Of a DNA stretch of 64,000 nucleotides, positions 42,265 through 50,963 are shown one piece after another. The position numbers and the translations under genes are program-made. The stretch is from assembly GCA_949840775.1 (NCBI GenBank), contig CATKXO010000008.1, positions 27,592-91,591 of the forward strand. Reading direction: 5' to 3'. This stretch comes from an uncultured bacterium (GTDB lineage: Bacteria; Bacillota; Clostridia; Oscillospirales; Oscillospiraceae). How positions within the stretch are numbered: the first letter of the stretch is position 1; each line of letters opens with the position of its first letter. The notes beneath the pieces are model-generated. The model was given only the letters and a program-made list of their open reading frames with translations. It had not been told where the DNA came from and did no database searches.

Positions 42265-43593
42265 ATGGATTTATTGGCGGCATTTGGTGTATTTCTGGCC
42301 TGCGTGGCGGGGTGCATGGTAAAGGGGCTGTCCCTGTTCTGGGCTCTGCTGGTGGGATTTTTCTGCTTTTTTGCCGTGGGAGTCCGCCGGGGCACCCCAG
42401 CCCCCGCTCTGCTGAAAATGGCTGGGGAGGGAATGAAGACCTCCTTCAAAGTGCTGCGCATTCTGCTGCTGCTGGGTCTGCTCACCGCCCTGTGGCGGGC
42501 CGGGGGGACGGTGGCCTTCTTCGTCTGGATGGGGGTACGGCTGATTACGCCGGGCACCTTTATCCTGGTGGCCTTTCTGCTGTCCTCCCTGTTCAGCCTG
42601 GCCTTCGGCAGCTGCTTCGGCGTTGTGGGGACGGCGGGGGTCATCCTGATGACCATTGCCCGCAGCGGCGGGGCCAATCTGGTAGTGACGGCAGGGGCCA
42701 TCATGTCAGGCATCTACTTCGGGGAGCGGCTGTCTCCCGCATCCTCGTCGGCAGCGCTGGTGTCGGCGGTGGCGGGGGTGGACCAGCACGATTTTCAGGT
42801 TCGGATGTGGCGGGACACCCCCGTCCCCTTTCTGGTCACTCTGGCCCTCTACGGGGGGTTGTCCGCCCTGTATCCCATCCGGGAGGTGGACGCCCGGATT
42901 GTGTCCGCCCTGGAGGAGGGCTTTTCTTTGACCTGGCCTGCCATTCTGCCCGCTGCGGCCCTGCTCATCCTGCCCTGGTTGAAGATGGGCACCATGGCGT
43001 CTATCGCGGTGAGCTGCGCGCTGGCGGGCGGGTGCGCCCTGTTTGTTCAGGGCCTGCCCCTGTGGGAGACCCTCCGGGCCTGTGTGCTGGGCTACCGCCC
43101 CGCCCTGCCCGCCCTGGCGGAGCTGATGAGCGGGGGCGGACTGATCTCCATGGTCAGCGTGTGCCTCATCGTGATTTTGTCCTGCGCCTACTCCGGCATG
43201 TTCAACGGCACCGGCCTGCTGACCCCTGTGACCGGCCGGGTGGGCGGCCTGTCAAGGCGGATCGGGCTGTTTGGGGCCCATGTCGTGGCCTCCTTCGGCT
43301 GCTGTGCCCTGTTCTGCAACCAGACGGTGGGCATCGTCATGAGCGGGCAGCTGCTGGGGGAGGAGTACCGCCGGCGGGGCCTGCCGCCTATGGAGCTGGC
43401 CGCCAATATCGGCAACTCAGTGGTCAATCTGGCGGGCCTGGTGCCCTGGGCCATTGCCTGTACGGTTCCCCTTACCACGATGGAGATAGGCATATCCGTC
43501 CTGCCCCTGTCCTTCTACCTGTATCTGCTGCCCCTGTGGTGCTGGCTGGGGGCCTCTGGGAGGTTTAAGAAAAAATCACCAAAAATGAGTTGA
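42265..43593 (+). CDS. NhaC-family Na+/H+ antiporter
   Basis: 442 residues with about eleven to twelve membrane segments. The conserved membrane motifs of the Na_H_antiporter (NhaC) family include AFGSCFGVVGTAGVI, SGIYFGERLSPASSS and QTVGIVMSG. Related proteins exchange sodium for protons or malate/lactate. TTGGGAGG precedes ATG 42265. Single gene, followed directly by a promoter for degV that overlaps its stop. Confidence 0.88.
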   Translation: MDLLAAFGVFLACVAGCMVKGLSLFWALLVGFFCFFAVGVRRGTPAPALLKMAGEGMKTSFKVLRILLLLGLLTALWRAGGTVAFFVWMGVRLITPGTFILVAFLLSSLFSLAFGSCFGVVGTAGVILMTIARSGGANLVVTAGAIMSGIYFGERLSPASSSAALVSAVAGVDQHDFQVRMWRDTPVPFLVTLALYGGLSALYPIREVDARIVSALEEGFSLTWPAILPAAALLILPWLKMGTMASIAVSCALAGGCALFVQGLPLWETLRACVLGYRPALPALAELMSGGGLISMVSVCLIVILSCAYSGMFNGTGLLTPVTGRVGGLSRRIGLFGAHVVASFGCCALFCNQTVGIVMSGQLLGEEYRRRGLPPMELAANIGNSVVNLAGLVPWAIACTVPLTTMEIGISVLPLSFYLYLLPLWCWLGASGRFKKKSPKMS

Positions 43594-43618
43594 GTTTTGG
43601 CGCGGTTTGATATATAAT
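43590..43618 (+). promoter_or_regulatory. Promoter of degV
   Basis: TTGAGT (43590-43595) overlaps the nhaC stop codon; TATAAT (43613-43618) follows after 17 bases. Confidence 0.75.
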
Positions 43619-43692
43619 TATACTGTTACCCACCGGACGGGGTCCGGTTACGGCCCGTCTGAGGGGCGGGCCACGAAACAAAGGAGAGAACT

Positions 43693-44589
43693 ATGAAGTT
43701 CCGGATTGTCAGCGACAGCTCCTGTGACCTGGGCAGGGAGAGAATGGAGAGGCTGGGCGTGACCATGGTGTCCTTTTATGCGGCCGTGGGCGACGAGGTC
43801 TATTACCGGGAGGAGCGGGACATCCCCACCCACGATTTTTACCAGATGATGGCGGACCGCCCCGGGGTGTTTCCCAAGACCTCCATGCCCACCCTGGAGG
43901 ACTATCTGGAGGCTTTCCGCCCGTTGGCGGCCCAGGGGGACCCCATTCTGTGCATCTGTCTGAACGCCCAGTTCAGCGGCTCCTGCCAGACGGCCCTGAA
44001 CGCGGCGGCGGAGCTGGAGGAGGAGGTTCCCGGCGCTCAGATCCGGGTGGTGGACTCCCAGCTGGCCACGGTGCTCCAGGGGCTGTTTGTGGAGGAGGCC
44101 GCCGCTCTGCGGGACGCGGGGCTCACCCTGGAGGAGGCGGTGGAGGCTCTGAAGCCCCTGCCCGCCACCGGGCGCATCTTCTTTACCACCAACGATTTGG
44201 AGTACCTCCGCCACGGGGGGCGCATCGGCCGGGCGGCGGCGGCCACCGGGACGCTGCTGAAGGTAAAGCCCCTCATCGGCTATAAAGACGCCGGGCTCAT
44301 CTCCGACGGCATCGCCCAGGGGCGGAAGAAGTCGCTGGTCAAGGTGCGGGAGCTGTTCTTCCGCCACCTGGAGCGGGAGCGGATCGACCTGGAGGGATAC
44401 CGCGTGGCCACCGGCTTTGGGCTGGACAGGGAGGAGCACAGGGCCTTTGCCCAGACCGTCTACGACGGTCTGCTGGACCTGGGCTATGACAGGCCCGAGG
44501 TGCTGCATCCCTATCAGATCGGCGTGACCATCGGCGTACACACCGGACCCAGTCCCATTGGCGTGGGGCTGATTCGGAGGGCAATTTGA
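43693..44589 (+). CDS. DegV-family fatty-acid-binding protein (FakB type)
   Basis: 298 residues. N-terminal IVSDSSCDLG, the KTSMPT loop, NAQFSGSCQTA and the C-terminal VGVHTGPSPIGVG are DegV landmarks. FakB proteins present fatty acids to the kinase FakA. AAGGAGAG before ATG 43693. Monocistronic between the TATAAT promoter and the terminator at 44599. No fakA gene is in the window. Confidence 0.93.
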   Translation: MKFRIVSDSSCDLGRERMERLGVTMVSFYAAVGDEVYYREERDIPTHDFYQMMADRPGVFPKTSMPTLEDYLEAFRPLAAQGDPILCICLNAQFSGSCQTALNAAAELEEEVPGAQIRVVDSQLATVLQGLFVEEAAALRDAGLTLEEAVEALKPLPATGRIFFTTNDLEYLRHGGRIGRAAAATGTLLKVKPLIGYKDAGLISDGIAQGRKKSLVKVRELFFRHLERERIDLEGYRVATGFGLDREEHRAFAQTVYDGLLDLGYDRPEVLHPYQIGVTIGVHTGPSPIGVGLIRRAI

Positions 44590-44598
44590 TCATACTGC

Positions 44599-44628
44599 AT
44601 CCCCGGCCCGAAGGAGCCGGGGATTTTG
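44599..44628 (+). terminator. degV terminator
   Basis: Stem ATCCCCGGC / GCCGGGGAT, then TTTGT, 10 bases past the stop codon. Confidence 0.8.
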
Positions 44629-44636
44629 TAACGGTT

Positions 44637-44666
44637 TTGTCACTTGAAATTTGATGAAAATATGAT
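44637..44666 (+). promoter_or_regulatory. Promoter of the SGNH-DUF4358 pair
   Basis: TTGTCA (44637-44642), 18 bases, TATGAT (44661-44666), about 60 bases before GTG 44726. Confidence 0.6.
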
Positions 44667-44725
44667 ATCCTGAAAAGGAACGGTTTCGACAGCGTTTGAC
44701 TGCTTCCACAGGGGGGTGTTTGCAA

Positions 44726-45676
44726 GTGGCCAATTATAAGGGGAAGCGGGTGGCCCAGGATCGCTGGGCTGTTATCCTGCTGTCTGTGGCATCGGTTGTG
44801 CTGGTGCTGGCTGTTGGGATTATAATCTACCAGAAATACTGGAATAAAACGCCTGAGCGTCCAGATGCCTCCCAGGACAGCAGCGCCCCGTCCGCTGGCA
44901 GCGCCTCCTCCGGAGAGGCCCCGGATGTCTCCGACGAACCCCAGGCGTCCCTCTACGACTTCTCCCAGCCTGCCCCGGAGGGGGAAGCGGTGGATAACAG
45001 CTATTTTGACAACGCCGCCTTTGTGGGTGACTCCCGCACCGACGGCCTGATGCTCTACAGCGGCATCGGGACAGGGGAAAACCTGACCTCCAACGGCCTG
45101 TCTGTGTTCAGTTTGGCGGAGAAAAAGGCGCTGACCATCGGGGAGGAGAAGTATACCCTGCTGGAGGCCCTGGCCCTGAAGGAGTACGGCAAGGTATACC
45201 TCTCCCTGGGCGTGAACGAGCTGGGTTACAGCAGCAAAAACGACAGCAGCTTTTACCGCCATTACTGCGAGGCCATCGACGCAATCCGCCGGGTCCAGCC
45301 CAATGCGGTCATCTATGTCCAGACCCTGATCCCGGTGAACGAGAAACAGGTCGAGGAGTACAACGGCAACAAGTACAACCTGACCAACGACCGGCTGCGG
45401 ACGTACAACGACCTGATCCGTCAGGCGGCGGAGGAGAAGCAGGTGGTCTGTCTGGACCTGTACAGTCTCTTCGTGGATGAGAACGGTTCCCTTCCTGAGG
45501 GGGACAGCCGGGACGGGGTCCACCTGAGAAAGGAGCCCTGCCAGCGGTGGCTGGACTACCTGAAAACCCACACGGCGGACTTCGATGTGCTGTACCCCGA
45601 CGGCCCGCCTGTGCCGCCTGAACCTGAGCCGGTAGAACCGGACGCATCAACTGCGGATGGAAGTGTGCAAGGATGA
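44726..45676 (+). CDS. Membrane-anchored SGNH/GDSL-like hydrolase
   Basis: 316 residues. One membrane helix (about 15-36) is followed by a Ser/Pro/Ala linker and an SGNH domain: block I FVGDSRTDG with the catalytic serine, block III LGVNELG, and the C-terminal DGVHL with catalytic Asp and His. Such proteins add or remove O-acetyl groups on cell-surface glycans. GTG 44726 is used, following GGGGGGTG; TTG 44720 is an alternative. Its stop overlaps the next gene by 4 bases (ATGA). The MBOAT acyltransferase gene often found in front of this pair is missing. Confidence 0.88.
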   Translation: MANYKGKRVAQDRWAVILLSVASVVLVLAVGIIIYQKYWNKTPERPDASQDSSAPSAGSASSGEAPDVSDEPQASLYDFSQPAPEGEAVDNSYFDNAAFVGDSRTDGLMLYSGIGTGENLTSNGLSVFSLAEKKALTIGEEKYTLLEALALKEYGKVYLSLGVNELGYSSKNDSSFYRHYCEAIDAIRRVQPNAVIYVQTLIPVNEKQVEEYNGNKYNLTNDRLRTYNDLIRQAAEEKQVVCLDLYSLFVDENGSLPEGDSRDGVHLRKEPCQRWLDYLKTHTADFDVLYPDGPPVPPEPEPVEPDASTADGSVQG

Positions 45677-46149
45677 AAAAGCTTTTGTATTGGACGCTGG
45701 CCCTGGCCCTGCTGCTGGGCCTGACCGCCTGCGGAAAAAACGATGCCCCGCCCCTCTACAATGCCGCCGATGTGACCGCCATTGACGGGGCAGGGGCTTT
45801 TAACGCTGAACTCGATGACATGGAGGGGCTGGACGCGGACATTGCTTTCCTGCTGTATGGGCTGGAGGATGCCGGTTTGGAGCGGGAGGACTTGAAGTCC
45901 TGCTCCGGACGCCGCTCCGCCGGGGCCACCTGCGAGGAGGCAGCGGTGCTGATTTTTACCGACAGCGATAAGGCGGAGACAGCGGCGGGTGCCCTCAAGG
46001 ACTACGTTCAGCGGCAGATCGACGAAAATGTAGACTACCGTCCCGCAGAGATTCCCAAGCTGGAGAACGCCTACATCGATCGGCGGGGGGAGAGTGTCCT
46101 GCTGGTGGTGGCCAGCGACATAGATGCCGCGAAGAAAGCGGTGGAGTGA
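45673..46149 (+). CDS. DUF4358-family lipoprotein
   Basis: 158 residues. The signal peptide ends in the lipobox LTAC (cysteine near residue 20); the rest matches the DUF4358 proteins found next to SGNH hydrolases in Clostridia. Overlaps the upstream gene by ATGA and is translationally coupled to it. Likely works with the hydrolase at the outer face of the membrane. Function unknown. Confidence 0.8.
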   Translation: MKKLLYWTLALALLLGLTACGKNDAPPLYNAADVTAIDGAGAFNAELDDMEGLDADIAFLLYGLEDAGLEREDLKSCSGRRSAGATCEEAAVLIFTDSDKAETAAGALKDYVQRQIDENVDYRPAEIPKLENAYIDRRGESVLLVVASDIDAAKKAVE

Positions 46150-46180
46150 AAAAAATCCCGGCCAAACGGCCGGGATTTCC
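46150..46180. terminator. Bidirectional terminator
   Basis: Stem AAATCCCGGCC / GGCCGGGATTT (loop AAAC) with A's before and T's after, between two converging genes. The same stem sequence occurs at 36445-36475. Confidence 0.88.
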
Positions 46181-47092
46181 TTATGCCTGACAGTAGTCGC
46201 AGGGCTCGTCCACGGTGACGGTATACTTCTCCAGCAGAGCCACCGGGTGGTAGGACAGCTTGCTGGTGCGCAATCCCATATCGCCGGTGTCATCCTCCCG
46301 GTTGATGAAAGCCACCGTCCCCTCCTGGGCAAACTGCTGGGCGAACTGGGCCACCAGCATCTGGTAGCAACCCTCGTAGTCCCGGTCAGCTTTTTCAATG
46401 TGGGTGAACAGGGTGTCGCCGATAATCTCACCCAGGGAGAAGCCTGCAATCCGGCCATCCACCAGCAGGACCCCGCCCAGCAGGTCGTAGGTCTGGTAGT
46501 TGTCCAGCACCTCGTGGGTTTTGGCGATGTCTTCCTGGAAGGTGGCCGCCCCCTTGTCCCAGCGGGCGGCGTAGCTGTCCAGAAAGGACTTCACCGCCGG
46601 GATGTCTTCGGGTTCGATGGGGCGGAAGGTCCAGCTGCCGTAAGTTTTCAGGAACTTGTTCACGTGGTTGCGCTGGCCGCTGAGCTTTTTGCCCCGGAAA
46701 TACTTCAGGTCCTCCGCCCGGTAGAGATAGTCGAAGTTGTTCCGCTCGCCCACGGCGGTACTGGCGGGGAAGAACTCCTGGAGCTGGTCCAGCTCGTCCT
46801 TGGGGACGGGGTAGAAGGCGATGGGCATGTTCCGGCGGCAGCAGTAGGCGGCAATCTGCCGGTAGTGCTCCAGGCGTCCGCCACCCAGAGGGAGGGTGAA
46901 GGTGGGGCCCAGGCCGGGGTAGTCCACCTTGAAGTAGAGGGAGCCGTCGAAGACCGCCCACTCAGTTTTGTAGATGTCCCGCCAGATGAAGACGGTGCCG
47001 GGGGTGGTGTCACAGATGCGGCTGCGGCTGTAGCCGAAGAAGGGGCGCAGGCGGGGCAGGTCCTCCAGCCGGAGGGGATGGAAATCCAACAT
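46181..47092 (-). CDS. DUF2156 protein (MprF C-terminal / GNAT-like)
   Basis: 303 residues. The sequence LRLEDLPRLRPFFGYSRSRICDTTPG and RNHVNKFLKTYG, with a C-terminal CYQMLVAQFAQQFAQEGTVAFINREDDTG, fits the DUF2156 family related to the soluble domain of phosphatidylglycerol lysyltransferase and to GNAT acyltransferases. No membrane segment, so it is a cytoplasmic stand-alone domain. Ends CDYCQA. An ATG at 47092 follows a poor ribosome site. Confidence 0.82.
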   Translation of the reverse strand: MLDFHPLRLEDLPRLRPFFGYSRSRICDTTPGTVFIWRDIYKTEWAVFDGSLYFKVDYPGLGPTFTLPLGGGRLEHYRQIAAYCCRRNMPIAFYPVPKDELDQLQEFFPASTAVGERNNFDYLYRAEDLKYFRGKKLSGQRNHVNKFLKTYGSWTFRPIEPEDIPAVKSFLDSYAARWDKGAATFQEDIAKTHEVLDNYQTYDLLGGVLLVDGRIAGFSLGEIIGDTLFTHIEKADRDYEGCYQMLVAQFAQQFAQEGTVAFINREDDTGDMGLRTSKLSYHPVALLEKYTVTVDEPCDYCQA

Positions 47093-47112
47093 AAATTCAA
47101 ATCCTTTGATTT

Positions 47113-47141
47113 GAAATTCCCCGCCACCGGCGGGGAATTTC
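47113..47141 (-). terminator. Hairpin after the phosphoesterase gene
   Basis: Stem GAAATTCCCCGCC / GGCGGGGAATTTC around ACC lies a few bases past the stop of the gene at 47148. The T-tract is weak, so it may only partly terminate. Confidence 0.55.
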
Positions 47142-47147
47142 AGTATT

Positions 47148-48245
47148 TTACTCCATTATATCCGATAACCGCCCATAATACCAGCCCGTAACCCCCTCTT
47201 TTTTGCACAAAAAACCGCTCTTGGTTTTTCTTACCACCGTCAAAAGGTCCCCTGGCTCCACCGGCAGGCGGTAGTCGGTGGAGTCCTCGCACCATAGGCC
47301 CTGAGGGCCCCGGCGCAGGTACTCGTTGAGGATATACAGCTCCCGGCCCGTCTCCAGGTGGCGGCAGAGGGAGAGCTCCCCGCCCTCCTCCAGCAGCTCC
47401 AGGGCAGACCGGCCCCAGCGGATGTTGACGGAGCCAGTGCCGGCCTCCTGGGGGTCCAGGGCCGTGGCGGTGGGCAGGCCGTCCCAGGCGGTCCAGGTGA
47501 AGTCCTCGCTGTCCTCCGAGGGGAGCATGAGTGCGTTGAGCTGGCCATCCACCTTGAGGACGCAGGCGCCGTCGATGGAGATAATCCTCCGGTCCCGGGT
47601 AAAGATGGGGGCGGAGGAGGGGATGTGGGGGTCGTAGAGGGTGACGGGCCAGTGGCCCACGATGATCCACTTGCGGAAGGAGCGCCCCTGGCCCAGAAAG
47701 TTGTCGTTTTTCATGCACTTCCACCGGTCCAGCTCCTCCATTCCCTCCAGAGAGGGGACGCCCCCGTGGACAAAGACCAGGTGGTCCGTCTCCAGGATGG
47801 TGGGCATGGACCGAAGCCAGGCCCACTCCGGCTGAAAGGCGGCCCGCAGGTCCCGGCGGAGACGGGGCAGGTCCTCCGTCTGGTCAAAACCACCCTCCCG
47901 GGCCAGCTGGCGCAGGGTGGACTCCGGGTGCCGGGGGAGGTAGGAGGAGAAAAAACGGGCGTCCAGCTCGTCGGTGTCGAAGAAGCGGAGGACCAGCCCG
48001 TCGCAGTTGCCGCACAGGGGGTAGAGGGTGTGGGTTTTGGACAGCTCCATCAGGTGGCGCAGCAGGGGCAGGCTGTCCTGCCCCTTTTCCAGCATGTCGC
48101 CGTTCAGAACGAGGATGTCCTTCTGGGTCAGTTTGACTTTGTCCATCAGGGCCAGGAAAAAGGGGAGGTTGCCGTGGATGTCACTGACGGCGATGATCCG
48201 CCGTCCCGGTTCAAACCTTGGGCGGATGACAATGGCTTTGTCCAT
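47148..48245 (-). CDS. Metallophosphoesterase with SH3-like tail
   Basis: 365 residues. The calcineurin-like core has AVSDIHGNLPF (about 20-30), LNGDMLEKG, GNCDG (GNxD/E) and VGHWP, the usual metal ligands. The last 50 residues (VEPGDLLTVVRKTKSGFLCKKEGVTGWYYGRL) look like a bacterial SH3 domain. No signal peptide. Start ATG 48245 with AGGAGG seven bases upstream. Substrate unknown; serine/threonine phosphatase or nucleotide phosphatase are both possible. Confidence 0.85.
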   Translation of the reverse strand: MDKAIVIRPRFEPGRRIIAVSDIHGNLPFFLALMDKVKLTQKDILVLNGDMLEKGQDSLPLLRHLMELSKTHTLYPLCGNCDGLVLRFFDTDELDARFFSSYLPRHPESTLRQLAREGGFDQTEDLPRLRRDLRAAFQPEWAWLRSMPTILETDHLVFVHGGVPSLEGMEELDRWKCMKNDNFLGQGRSFRKWIIVGHWPVTLYDPHIPSSAPIFTRDRRIISIDGACVLKVDGQLNALMLPSEDSEDFTWTAWDGLPTATALDPQEAGTGSVNIRWGRSALELLEEGGELSLCRHLETGRELYILNEYLRRGPQGLWCEDSTDYRLPVEPGDLLTVVRKTKSGFLCKKEGVTGWYYGRLSDIME

Positions 48246-48423
48246 GGCGGTACCTCCTCTGCATGTCTTTGTGTTCAGCATAACACAGATTGGGAGGATA
48301 ATTCAAGAGAAAAGGATGGGGCGGTCCCGTCCCTGAAGTGTCCCCAGAATAAAGAACCTGTTTTTGCTGCGCTGCCCGAGACAGCCTGGAGGACATGGAC
48401 CGGGGCCTGCTGGCCGCGCGCGG

Positions 48424-48571
48424 CTGGTACAGAAGGCAAAAGCCGGGGATACCCTTGTTATCAAGTGTATCGACCGGCTGGGACGGAATTATTGAGGAGA
48501 TACTGGAGCAGTGGCGGCTGCCGGCCAAGGAGAAACACCCGGCGGTGGCGCAAAACCGGTTTGGCCACTAA
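48424..48571 (+). pseudogene. Serine recombinase (resolvase) fragment, frameshifted
   Basis: The frame from about 48424 reads LVQKAKAGDTLVIKCIDRLGRNY, the resolvase 'DRLxRNY' region. One extra T (48493) then shifts the frame to EEILEQWR, the next part of the same protein. The frame ends at TAA 48571. Upstream to 48246 and downstream to about 48750 no gene is seen. A small piece of a Tn-type or IS607/Tn1546-like resolvase, left at the border of the polysaccharide cluster. Confidence 0.75.
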
Positions 48572-48764
48572 AGTGTGGTTTGCGGTCCACACAGAGCGAG
48601 CCGTGATTCTAAGCGGGATTTGTCGTTTTTTACACAACGGCACGTCTCGCTTTTGTCAATTTTACAGAGACATTTTATCACAGCCGCTTGAAAAACGCAA
48701 TAGCGAAAATGGCCTGTAAACCACACCTTGCAAGCCGCACCTTTGGACAGAAAAAGGAGGTGCA

Positions 48765-49238
48765 GTGGTGTATTCCAGAAAGAAATTGGACTTGACCGGG
48801 CAAAAATTCGGACGGCTGACCGTCCTGGCCCCGGCGGCGAATGTGGGCAATCGGACAGCATGGCTGTGCCGGTGCGACTGCGGAAAAAAGACGGTGGTAA
48901 GGACCTATCATCTGCGGTCCGGGCATACAAAGAGCTGCGGCTGTCAAAACGGTGATGGAGGCCCCAGGTACGCGCTGGGCCTGTCCTATGTGGACGGCAC
49001 CTGTGTGGAGATGCTGGCGGCCAAAACGGTGCGGAAAAACAACACCAGCGGGGTACCCGGTGTGGACTGGTGGGCGTCCAAGGGGCGGTGGCGGGCTGCC
49101 ATCTGCTTTAAGGGAAAGCGCTACTACCTGGGCAGCTATACCCGTTTTGAGGATGCGGTCAAGGCCCGCAAGAATGCAGAGGAAAATCTGCACGATCGAT
49201 TTCTCAAGGAGTATGAAGAGCGTACCAGGCTGGTGTGA
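48765..49238 (+). CDS. AP2-domain protein (phage/homing-endonuclease type)
   Basis: 157 residues. The N-terminus KFGRLTVLAPAAN ... WLCRCDCGKK ... LRSGHTKSCGC is the zinc-like segment common in phage HNH/AP2 proteins; residues about 92-140 (GVPGVDWWASKGRWRAAICFKGKRYYLGSY) form an AP2 DNA-binding domain. No HNH nuclease motif is visible. AAGGAGG lies four bases before GTG 48765 and seven before GTG 48768, the more likely start. Next to the resolvase debris, so probably of mobile-element origin. Confidence 0.8.
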   Translation: MVYSRKKLDLTGQKFGRLTVLAPAANVGNRTAWLCRCDCGKKTVVRTYHLRSGHTKSCGCQNGDGGPRYALGLSYVDGTCVEMLAAKTVRKNNTSGVPGVDWWASKGRWRAAICFKGKRYYLGSYTRFEDAVKARKNAEENLHDRFLKEYEERTRLV

Positions 49239-49390
49239 GGACGCAGACTTACAGGTTTTGAACTATGCGCTGCCAAAGGATATTTTTGGCAGATGTGGAA
49301 GGCGGGGGTGATGAGGTGGCAGCCTTGGACCTGGAAAAGGCTTTGGAGGGGGCGTCCTCTAAGCAGAGCCATCCTGTGAGCTGTCTTAAA

Positions 49391-50011
49391 ATGACAAAGA
49401 GGCGGCGCGTATATCTGCGCATCAAACGAATACAGGATGCCGTATTATCGGTGCTGGCTCTGGTAATCCTCTCCCCGCTGATGCTGCTGATTGCGCTGGC
49501 TGTGGTGATTGATGACCCCCAGGGCGGCCCAATCTTTTCCCAAATTCGCTGCGGCCGGGATGGAGAGACATTCCGCCTCTATAAATTCCGCACCATGTGC
49601 GTGGGCGCAGAGCAGCGTCTGTCCGAGCTGCTGCCATACAACGAGATGGTCGGGCCCGTGTTTAAGATTCAGAACGACCCGAGGATTACCCGCCTGGGGC
49701 GGTTTTTGCGGTCTACAGGCATGGATGAGCTGCCCCAGCTGCTCAACATTCTAAGGGGGAATATGTCGATAGTCGGCCCCCGCCCCCCTCTGCCCAGAGA
49801 GGTGGCGGAGTACACCCCGTATCAGCGGCAGAGACTGACGGTCACCCCAGGGCTTACATGCTTCTGGCAGGTGAGTCCCCACCGCAACAGCCTGAGTTTT
49901 GACGACTGGGTGGAGCTGGATCTGCGTTACATACAGGAGCAGAGCTGGCTGTTGGACTGGAAGTTGACTTTTCGGACCGTGAGGGCCGTTTTACGCCGGG
50001 AAGGGCTGTAG
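49391..50011 (+). CDS. Initiating sugar-1-phosphate transferase of the EPS cluster
   Basis: 206 residues from ATG 49391. One N-terminal membrane hairpin (about 15-40) and the bacterial sugar transferase domain: KFRTM, NDPRITRLGRFLRSTGMDELPQLLNIL, SIVGPRPPLPREVA. It transfers a sugar phosphate from a UDP sugar to undecaprenyl phosphate to begin each repeat unit. The start is uncertain: no strong ribosome site precedes 49391, and an open frame extends back to 49265. First enzyme of the cluster. Confidence 0.9.
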   Translation: MTKRRRVYLRIKRIQDAVLSVLALVILSPLMLLIALAVVIDDPQGGPIFSQIRCGRDGETFRLYKFRTMCVGAEQRLSELLPYNEMVGPVFKIQNDPRITRLGRFLRSTGMDELPQLLNILRGNMSIVGPRPPLPREVAEYTPYQRQRLTVTPGLTCFWQVSPHRNSLSFDDWVELDLRYIQEQSWLLDWKLTFRTVRAVLRREGL

Positions 50012-50038
50012 CAAGCAGAGTTGACAGGAGGTTTGAAT

Positions 50039-50935
50039 ATGCAAAAAAATAAGGGCGGACCTGGTGGAAGCCGGGCGGCCAAGCCCAAACGGCGCGGGCG
50101 GGCGTTTTTGTGCGGACTGCTTGTAATCGCGCTGCTGGCGCTTGGCGGATATCATCTTTTCTCAAATGAGCTGGAGGTGACCTTTTATCACCTGTACTCA
50201 CCGAAGATTGCGGGCGGGGAAAATATCCGTGTTGCCGTTCTGTCAGACCTGCACAACCGGGAGTTTGGCCCAGGGAACGGGGAGCTGGTGGAGCGGATCA
50301 GGGCGTTGAAGCCGGACCTGATCGCCATAGCAGGTGACATGGTCAATGCAGATGACGGTAATCTGGATGTGATTTTAACCTTGTGCAGCAAACTGACAGA
50401 GATTGCCCCTGTCTACTACAGCCCGGGAAATCACGAGAGCAACCTTATGTATGAAAAGGGAAGCCCGCTTGAGAGTATGCTGCTGGAGCAGGGTGTCCGC
50501 GTCCTGGTGAATCGGGCGGAGGAAGTGACCATACACAGGACCCCTCTCCTCATCGGAGGACTGACCACGTCCACAGAGGGATATGAGGAGTACGGCGCCG
50601 TGTTTTTTGACGAGTACGAAAAAAGCGCAGCCTTTAAACTGCTGATCGCCCACTACCCCAGTCTCTACTACGAATATCTGGCGGATGGGCATGTTGATCT
50701 GGGCATCTGCGGCCACTACCATGGCGGCCAGTTCAGGCTCCCCGTGGTTGGCGGGGTCTACCACGGGGATACGGGCTTCTTCCCGAAATACAGCGGGGGG
50801 ATGTATCAGCTTTCCAACAGCACAATCTTTGTCTCCCGGGGCATGGGGGGGCACAACGGTCTGCCCCGTATCAACAACCGGCCTGAACTGGCAATAATTG
50901 ATATCAACGGCCGTCAGGATACAAATTTCTCGTAA
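50039..50935 (+). CDS. Membrane-anchored metallophosphoesterase in the EPS cluster
   Basis: 298 residues. Membrane anchor at about 22-42 after a basic cytoplasmic N-terminus, then a calcineurin-type domain on the outside: LSDLHNREFG, AGDMVN, GNHE, and GHYHGGQ with the metal-binding histidines. It resembles YkuE-like enzymes that act on extracytoplasmic phosphates; here possibly undecaprenyl pyrophosphate or a phosphate in the polymer. AGGAGG before ATG 50039. Between the initiating transferase and a membrane protein of the cluster. Confidence 0.88.
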   Translation: MQKNKGGPGGSRAAKPKRRGRAFLCGLLVIALLALGGYHLFSNELEVTFYHLYSPKIAGGENIRVAVLSDLHNREFGPGNGELVERIRALKPDLIAIAGDMVNADDGNLDVILTLCSKLTEIAPVYYSPGNHESNLMYEKGSPLESMLLEQGVRVLVNRAEEVTIHRTPLLIGGLTTSTEGYEEYGAVFFDEYEKSAAFKLLIAHYPSLYYEYLADGHVDLGICGHYHGGQFRLPVVGGVYHGDTGFFPKYSGGMYQLSNSTIFVSRGMGGHNGLPRINNRPELAIIDINGRQDTNFS

Positions 50936-50963
50936 TCAATATCATTGGAGGTGTGATGACAGC

